Assembly: GCF_030272615.1 (NCBI RefSeq)
Contig: NC_081406.1
Span: forward strand, 216,390,997-216,454,996
Direction: 5' to 3'
Origin: Cryptomeria japonica
Lineage: Eukaryota > Streptophyta > Pinopsida > Cupressales > Cupressaceae
DNA length: 64,000 bases
Part shown: positions 56,279 to 64,000 of the stretch, piece after piece
How positions within the stretch are numbered: position 1 is the first letter of the stretch
Layout: each line of letters begins with the position of its first letter
Made by a program: the position numbers and the translations under genes
Notes under the pieces: generated by a model
Told to the model about the DNA's origin: nothing
The model's database searches: none
The model's input: only the letters and a program-made list of their open reading frames with translations

Positions 56279-59056
56279 TTATTGGAAGAATTGGGCTTCA
56301 GTGGATGGAAATGAAGGCAAGATCAACATTGGCACACACCTTGAGGGGTGATGGACTGATGGAGGAAAGATGTATTTTGGATATTGAGATTTGGATGGAG
56401 GAATAGCTTGGGATTTTGGGACATAAGGGCCCAAAATGGATGAAGAAGGTGGTGGAGGAACAAATTTGGAAGGTTTGAATGGAGGAATAGCAATTTTGGA
56501 TGCCAAGTTGGATGTTTCTTTTTGTGCTTCAAGAAGCTGCTTACGGATCCACATGGTTTTTGATTTTTCATGCTTTTGTGGTTCCTTGGAGTGCATTGCT
56601 TGCACAAGGGATTTAGGCACCCATATATATTTTGACTTTGCTGTATTTTTCTCAGTGGGCCTTTGTGGCCTTTTGGATATTTCTTTTTCTTTAGAGATCA
56701 TATTTTGCTTTCTTTTGACATGTCGATTATATTGGACATGTTGATCCTTGAATACATGTGGATTTCTAGACTTATGACTTGTATACTTGGCATTCAAATT
56801 GCTTGGAGGGGGAAAGGAATGCATGGATGGATATGAATGAAATGGAGTTCTTTTGGATGGATGAAATTTACTCAAGGATGTGTGCCTTTGCTAACCATGC
56901 ATAGAGGATGAAGGAATATAAGGACCTAAGATGGATGGAAGGTATGATGGGGAAGGGATATGTTTGGATTGTGATGGAGGGATACCAACATCTTGAGAGT
57001 GAGTTGTGTAGACATGACCCTTAAGATCTTCTTTGATATGAAGGGATTCTTGCTTATGGAGATCTACTCCTTTGCCTTTATGAATATCTTGACTTGTAGG
57101 ATACTCTTTGCTTTGAGAAGAAGACGCGAGTTCATTATGAGGTGGATATGAGATGAGAGAAATAATGAGATCTTGAAGTGGATCGGATTGCACCAAAGTG
57201 GAAGAACCCATTATGCATGTCGAGGGTTCATGAACATCTTGCACTAACATGTTAGAATCATGAGGGGGATTAGGATCATGAGGGGGACTAGGATTGTGTA
57301 GTGGACATGGTTCAATGATAGGCTCTTCAAGAGATGGAATGGGAGAAATAATGGGATCATCAAAAGAAATGCGATCTTGGAGTGGATATGCAGCATTAGG
57401 ACAAGGAGATGGAGGAACAGGTGGATCTTGTGGAGGATCTGAAGGAATAATTTGATCTTGACAAGGAGGAATATCATTGGAATCCTCTTTAAAGGTGCTT
57501 TGCTCTTGACTTTCAATGGGATCATCATAAAGGATGGAAAGGATATCTTGATCTTTCTCAGGAAGTGGAATGTCAATGGGATTTGAAAGATCATTGTGTT
57601 CATGAAATGGAAGGGGATCATTTGGAATTGGATGGACTGGGATATCTTGATCTTTCTTGGGGAATGGAGTGTCAATAGGACTTTGGATAAGATGGACAAG
57701 AATAGGGGAATCATCGTGAGTGTCTGGGAATATGGGGTCCTGGTCAACAATTAGATGGGATGATAAGGTTTCAGGATCTTGATCTTGATTTTCTTGAGGA
57801 CTCATTTCTTCATGCTCTAAATTATCCTCTTGACATGAGGTTGGACTTTGGATATGCATGGAGGATTCTGACAAGGAATCAATGTTTTGGCATGAAGGAA
57901 ATGCACTTTGAACATTTGTGATGGATTCTGGCAAGGAATCAATGCTTGAACATGAGGAAGAGGGACTTCGAATGGGGTCCTCTAAAATAGGTAATGGCAA
58001 TAAAGTGCATGGTGGCATTGGGTCTTGTATTTCTAAAACATGACAAGGATGTGCATCATGAATTGGATTATCTTGGCAATCAATTATGGATAGCTCTTGG
58101 ATAATTGCATCCTTGGGTGTATTGTTTGATGAGAACAATATGGAAGGTTCTTGTGAAACTTCTAAAGGTGTAGGGATAGATGCCACTGGAGAGTCAATTT
58201 GTTTACGGGGGGATGAGGCATTGCTAGACATAAGTGTATTATCTTGATCTTCCTCAAAGAACTCACTTGGTAATTTCCTTAAGAGCATTGCAATAAAGCC
58301 ACCTTTCTTTCAAGGTTTTGACATGGTTGTATCTGGAATTTGAACTTGTTTGGCAAGGAGTTGGTTCTGATCTGATGTCATGTTTTGATTTCGAACTAGA
58401 TGTTGATCAAATTGGTTTGACATGTTCAAAATTTGGCTTGGTGCATGTTGCAAGTTTTGTTTTTGAATTTGTGATTGGGGTTGTTGACATTGATATTCCA
58501 CCATTGGTTGAACCATTTGTTGACATTGTATAGTTCGTTGGACATGTTGTTGAAATTGGACCATTGGTTGTGTTGGTTGCATATGTTGGACAATTGGTTG
58601 TGATGGTTGAAAATTTGATTGATAGTAAACACCTTCTTGTTCTTGTTGTGGAGGCACATAATGTTGAAATTGATGTTGTCTCTTTTCTTGAAATTGTTTC
58701 ATCATCTCTATTTGTGAGAGGAGAGCTGGTATGTCTGATCGTTCAAGAAGAGATCTTACATCAATTGGCTCAACCTTTGGATTTCGACCTGGAAATTTTT
58801 GAAACACTTTGGACATTTGTGATCTATTCTTCTCAATGTTTTTCACTCTTTGTTCCAATATCTCTTCTTCTTGAGCTAGTTTCTCCTCTAGTTTTTGTAT
58901 TTGGAGATTTGTTTCATCATAAAAAGTTTGATCAATATTGCCTTGTTGTTGGGTTGGATATAATTGTGATTGCATTGTCGGTTGATATGTCAAACTTTGT
59001 TGCATCATTGGTGCTTGGAACCTTGTTTCAATAGACATGTCACTATACAAATGCAA
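56279..59056 (-). pseudogene. 925-codon ORF, Q-rich then P/S/D-rich, unknown function
   Basis: One minus-strand frame from 59056 to 56279 with only two stops (TGA at 58310-58312, TAG at 56891-56893). Segment 1 (59056-58310) has a coiled coil (QIQKLEEKLAQEEEILEQRV), a block GRNPKVEPIDVRSLLERSDI that may be a small domain, and a glutamine-rich tail. Segment 2 (58288-56891) begins GGFIAMLLRKLPSEFFEED upstream of a long acidic proline/serine region with repeated PLPEKDQDI-like units. Segment 3 (56875-56279) is basic, with two copies of a KSKxxWVPK/KSKxMWIRK-type motif. No zinc knuckle, protease or polymerase motif. It may be a Gag-like or accessory protein; the family is not recognised. A start at the methionine at 59038 is also possible. 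Confidence 0.65.
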
Positions 59057-60363
59057 TATTTTTGGAATTTTTCAAGGACAATGTATGATATGCAACTAAA
59101 TGCAACCTAAATAGGTGAAAATGCAATCTATGGCAAGAATGCAACCTATGTTTTTGGTTGTTTTTCAAGATTTTGACAAACTTTTTGGAATGCAAATCTA
59201 AAAGAGAACCTTAGGAAATTGAAATGATATCTAGACCTCAAAGGACAAAAGAACCAAGTGACAAAAGGACAAAATGACAAAGTCTCCCCTATATGCTTGG
59301 ATACTAAGCTAGGTTTGACCAAATGACAATAATGACAAAAGAGAAAAGGTTTGATAATGTCTATACCTCCTAACAATGACTTAGGGTTTATCAAGATTTG
59401 GATTACTCAAGTATGACAAAACCTAGTTTTGACACTATATGAAAAGGGACAATTACTATGCAAATGACCTTAATATGATATGATAATAACCTAAACTTAA
59501 TGAAGAGACTTAGGGTATGCAATGTATGACAATGGTATTACTCTAATGCAAGAGGACATATGCAAATGAATGACCCTTATTGATATGCAAAGGAGTATGA
59601 CTTAGGTGAAACCTAACCTTGGTACTTGACAATGAACTTTGCAAAATTCAACCTAGGACGAACCTAAATCTAAGTGACATGAATGTTAAGACAAGATTTT
59701 GAACAATGTTTGACAACCATGTTTGAAAGTGTTTTGAAGTTTGTTTAACCTTTGTTGGATGAATGTCTCTTATGTTTAATCTTATGTTGGATCAATTTGT
59801 TTTGCTTTTGAAATGGGATGCAATTCAACTTTTGACAAGCAAAGAATACAAGATATTGCAACTTATACTCAAGACAATCATGCTCATTCCCACATTTCTT
59901 ATGGTAGGCAAGGACATTAGGTACTTGAGAGGTAGACTCATTATGGGATTCAAGGAGAATACATAGATGCTTGACCCCACGGGCTCCCCTCCACGGCACT
60001 CACTTCTCAGGGCAGCCAAGAATCAATCCCCATGGAAATCTCCCCATGGCGAACTTAGTATCTCTTCCAAGTATCCGAACTTGTCCTTCTCAAGCAACTA
60101 GAAGGGTTTTTGGCCTCTAAAAACAAGGTGTCTAGTAAGGATTTCTGTTAAGCGTTACTCCTTGATGTCACGCAAGCGTGATTGAAACATTAAGCCCATC
60201 AAGATACCAAACAAATGTAGTCGCACAAGCACGATTTAGACCAAGAGGCCCTACTTAGATGTTGATATGAGAAAGAGTCCAAGGGTCATCACTTCCCAAG
60301 TAACTGCAATTCCCATGTAATACTTCCTTCAAAGCTTTCGCTCATCGGGTATTTTTTTTATAG
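59057..60363 (-). other. 5' leader of the 10.4-kb element
   Basis: About 1.3 kb between the 5' LTR and the long ORF. No ORF with a domain. It contains a GC-richer block at about 59985-60130, including short inverted words (CCATGGAAATCTCCCCATGG near 60031-60050). Next to the LTR there is a run of eight A residues on the minus strand and no sequence beginning TGG that would suit a known tRNA primer. Confidence 0.55.
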
Positions 60364-62411
60364 TGAGTTAGAATGCCAAGGAATTCTAGCCATACTCACT
60401 TTGGGTCAATCCCTTCTCACGATTATCACTTGCTTGCAAAAGCAAAATGGTCGGGAAGGCAGGCCCTCTAAATGTGACACACAATCATCAACACAAGCAT
60501 GGTATCGAAGATCTGAATTTCTGATCACCCTAAGAAGGATGAGAGCATACTCTCCTACTCCAATGTCACACTCAATCAATCAAAGCACAAACACGTTCAT
60601 TCCAACCTATTTAAAAATCACTAAGTGCCTAATTAAAAAACACAAACACAAAGTTTGGTTGTTTCTCCAAGGCAACCTGCAAAAAACTCGAGTTAGAAGT
60701 CTGATTTGTTGTCTTTGACAATCGATTCTGCATAACACATGTTAGTAGTTTGATTTATTGTCTTTGCCATGCGTATGCCAAGATTTTGCATAGATAATTA
60801 GTACCAAAATCCAAAGCACAGAAACCAGAATGCAAAAACTAAATAAATTTCAAGTAAAACACTGCATTTTTACCCCTGTTCTGGACTTTACACAAGCGTA
60901 GAACCCATGACACAGGCGCAGAATGCAGGACACAAGCACAGAATGTCTTCTACACAGGCGCAGAATGCTCAACACAGGTGCAGGATGCAGGACATAGGCG
61001 CAGAAGTCTCCAAAAAACCCTACACGACCCTGTTTTTGGGTTTTTGGCCTGCAAAATCAACTTGAAAGCACTCCAAAACACAGTTAAAGGGTTAGATGGT
61101 TAGTGTTCACGTCGGGTTCACCAATTAATGTACATTAGGAAATAGGAATCATCACAAGACAAGATAAACATACTAATAATCAATTACAAATGCATCCATT
61201 GCAATGAATCTATCCTAAGACACATTCAATAGAGACATGAAAACAAAGCATACAAAACTAGAAATTATTCCAACCGGATGACAATTTGAATTCTCCTTCC
61301 ATGCGGCTCCATTGTTCTTCTTTCCTCTCCAAATAGTTGTGGATCTCACCTACAAGTGCACATACATGATTGAAAGCAAGATTGACATTGATTATTGATC
61401 AAGAGTACTAGAAGCATAAATTCGATAGCCTGATTAAGGATTATTCTCATTATTATTAGCCAAGATTGAAGAAATTCATCCAATTTATAGAAGAATTGGA
61501 GAGATGACAAGATTAGCATGATAGTGATTCAAATGGAAATTCAAATCAAGAATAGCAAAATTATGACATGTCTATGACAAATTGCTATGCAAGGGTTTAT
61601 GACAATTTATGACAAATTTGTATGCAAGGATTTATGACAATTTATGACAAATTTCTATGCAAGAATTGATTGATTGTCAATTATGACAAATTATGACAAA
61701 TTTCTATGTCATTTCCATGAATTTAGGAGAGAAATAGGAGGAAATTTGAAATTAGGAATTAGAAAATTTAAGAAATTAGAAAATTGATGAAAATTAGGAA
61801 ATAGGTAAATTAATTAATAATTTGTCATTTATTAATTAATTCACAAGGAGGAATAATTAGCCAATTAAATGAACATTTAATTGCAATGAGAAGACTTAGG
61901 ATAAATAAACAATTTATTAATCCTAAAGGAAGAAATGACACACACAAGGTTAAATGATTAAATCACGAAACCCTAGAAGATGAATTAGGTCTTGATGAAA
62001 GATAATTGACTCGATCATGATTTGATTTTGGATTGATAAATGACCAATGTGATAAATAATTTGATTAATAAATACACCAATTGATGAGGAACAATGACAA
62101 ATTGATTCAAATTGACATGATTGAGAAGGATGACGATCGATGACAAATCGATCGCAAAATGACAAGATTGACAAGTTGATAAGAGATTGACAAGATTGAC
62201 CAAAATCATGATTAAAGATTGCTATCGACAAGACCTAATTCGAAAGTGAGACAGATGAAGAATGCAGAAGAAAGAATCGATGCTCGCAAATGATAAAGAC
62301 CAAGTGCGTGACATAGGAGAAATGTTAATGCGACGCAAAAACCTAAAATGAGGCAATGCGCAAATGTTAAAGTATGATCCCGCAAGCGTTGACCATTTTT
62401 AGGTGTCTACA
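60364..62411 (-). repeat. 5' LTR of the 10.4-kb element
   Basis: 2048 bp, nearly identical to 51984-54031, including the 20-bp array (60891-61010) with the same six units. Ends GGTGTCTACA on the plus strand and is followed by unrelated sequence ACTATC. Confidence 0.92.
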
Positions 62412-64000
62412 ACTATCATTAACGATCGTGTGATTTATTAGACACTATATGCTTATTATGTGATTGACTATCAAAAGATTATATTGATCATGTGATTTGA
62501 TGAGCATAATTGTTGATGGATTTTACATGCCTTACTATAATTGTGAATTATACTAATCATGCACTTGATGATGTTTTTTATATACTAACCATATTTAATG
62601 ATTATCTATGATGAGTTGATCTTATGGTGTGTTTGATTGTTGTATGACTGTCTTCGGGATAGAGACAATTCCACATCACTCATTGTGAGCGGGATGTGTT
62701 GTTGTGATTCTCTAACCCTTGTCTATCATAATATATATATGCATATGTTGTATCATTGTTTTGTGGATGTAGGATTTGTAGGTACCAGACATCGACTCTA
62801 GCTGGCTCCACAAGTCTGAGCATGTCTTTAAATCCCAATGGTATGTGGTTCAGAGTTGGCACAATTTCCCCTCACATACTCTAAGTCTAAGTTGTTAACT
62901 GTGAGTTGTCAGTGTCTTGGCACAAGTCGTCATGATAGTTAGTAAGCTGGGTTTCTTCTGTGTTGTGAGTATGTTAGTATTGGTTGATTATTCATTTTAT
63001 GTTGAGATTGACTATTTGATTATTAATGCAAGATTAAATAATTAATGATGTTTATTTTAATTATTTGGATTAATAGCGATTTGATTATTTGGTTATCTAA
63101 TGTTTAATTTAATTTATTGGATTCTTGCCTTTTTGGTTATTTGATTATTTGATATTTAAATGTTTATTAATTTTAATTATGATTTAATAATTATTTAATT
63201 TTTATTGTTTAGCTTATGATGTGTTTTATATTTATTTGTGATTTGACCTTTATTGATATTTATTTATTTATTTAATCGCCTATGGTTTAATATTTATTTG
63301 GCTTTTAATGTTTATCTGGTTCCTTAATTCATTTATGAGCCTTTGGTTTATTTAATTTAATTTCCCCATTTGATTTATTTAATTGTGGCTCATGTTTTAT
63401 TTATTAGTTTGACTTTTATATTAAGTGGGTTGTATAAATAATAAAATGATAAAACATTCCCACCAAATTGTAAAAGCATGATTTATATTTACCTTACCTA
63501 CCTTCTTCTCTTATTGGTTGAATTAAAAAGGGAGGTAAAATTATATTATATGGTGGGGTTGGTAAAATATATTTTGATTGGCTGAGATTGAGGCTAGGGT
63601 TTTTGGTTAATGTTTGTCTTTTTATTTTATTTTCCGTGAAGTTTTCATGGGTTGGTTCCTCTCTGGAAAATTTTCTCCAGCAAGTTTTCTTCTTGGTTCT
63701 GGTTTTTTTCTCTCTTGGATTTTGGCTGGAGCTTGGGTTGGATTTGGTTTGGCTGATGGAATCTCTTCTTCAGCTTCTTCCATAACACGGGTTGCAGGTT
63801 GGAGATGTATTTTACCTTTTTATATTTTATTTTACAGTTTTCCTGTATGCTCTGTGTCTGCAGATTGAATGTGTGAGCTTGGGGAAATGAATCTAAAATT
63901 TGTATAGTGAGGAAGGAAATATATGAAAGCATAAATTTGTTGTAAGGTTTTATTCTATAGTTTGTGGGAAATATTTGTATTTTTGGGTTTGCTGAAAGCC
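62412..64000 (+). other. Unassigned AT-rich sequence, possibly a divergent LTR
   Basis: No ORF with a domain. Two short blocks recall the LARD LTR in the same order: TGTAGGATTTGTAGGTACC near 62767-62785 (compare GTGTAGGAGATTGCAGGTAC at 23709), and a region near 63590-63690 with GGTTCCTCTCTGG (compare 32984-33005). This suggests a distantly related plus-strand LTR that runs off the window, but the similarity is weak. 63020-63430 is TTTAATTATTTGG-rich low complexity. Confidence 0.4.

Larger units (their letters stand above)
51984..62411 (-). mobile_element. Non-autonomous LTR element, 10.4 kb, two 2048-bp LTRs
   Basis: LTRs 51984-54031 and 60364-62411 have identical length and by eye differ at only about 1-2% of bases, so the element looks young. 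On the minus strand the LTR starts TGTAGACACCTAAAAATGG and ends GGCATTCTAACTCA. A polypurine tract lies at 54032-54045. No clear PBS could be found next to 60363. The interior carries one long minus-strand ORF (59056 to 56279) without protease, RT or integrase. The flanks AGAAG (left) and ACTAT (right) do not match as a target duplication, and gypsy C does not resume at the right. Confidence 0.85.

Noticed and set aside
63588-63868. Hydrophobic F/L/W-rich ORFs near the right edge
   Set aside because: T-rich, LTR-like sequence; two frames overlap and neither has a recognisable domain.

Overview
The window looks like intergenic DNA of a large, repeat-rich plant nuclear genome. No host gene, tRNA, rRNA or CRISPR array could be supported. 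Nearly every interpretable stretch is an LTR retrotransposon (Ty3/gypsy, Ty1/copia of Sirevirus type, a LARD, a TRIM) or a plant L1-type LINE. Several elements are nested with readable target-site duplications (TSDs). The very long LTRs (2.0 to 4.5 kb), the AT-rich background and the density of decayed elements would fit a gymnosperm-like giant genome, but that is inference; the sequence only establishes a plant-type retroelement landscape.

Layout. 1-5995: minus-strand gypsy element A (start of RT, protease, gag, PBS, 5' LTR of about 3.8 kb), apparently inserted into an older LTR of its own family that lies head to head (5996-8949, plus). 9336-20131: minus-strand Sirevirus-like copia element (3' LTR, RNase H, RT, integrase, protease, gag; 5' end missing), split by a 5'-truncated LINE (about 13339-18911). 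20132-20920 and 50729-51983: halves of plus-strand gypsy C, with a 344-bp TRIM at 20531-20874. Between them is minus-strand gypsy B (LTR at 20921-22479, integrase with chromodomain, RNase H, RT), interrupted by three insertions: a 12.7-kb LARD (23452-36164, TSD GAATA), a 5'-truncated Sirevirus-like element (about 36836-46916) that itself contains a complete non-autonomous relative (37101-44853, TSD GAAAC), and a 5'-truncated LINE (about 47460-48104, TSD of about 16-18 bp). At 48880-50728 a second copy of the gypsy C RT fragment plus the gypsy B LTR appears, which implies an unequal exchange. 51984-62411: a young-looking minus-strand LTR element with two 2048-bp LTRs and one long ORF without retroviral domains. 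62412-64000: unassigned LTR-like AT-rich sequence.

The most unusual signals are: (1) GC-rich arrays of short palindromes, or of 20-bp repeats, inside the LTRs of three different families; (2) non-autonomous elements whose pol is replaced by a long ORF of unknown function (40043-43437, 56279-59056); (3) a LINE family with an additional ORF downstream of RNase H; (4) a TRIM dated relative to a duplication by an empty site elsewhere in the same window. In-frame stops in the decayed ORFs are mostly TAG, consistent with C-to-T decay of methylated CAG sites.
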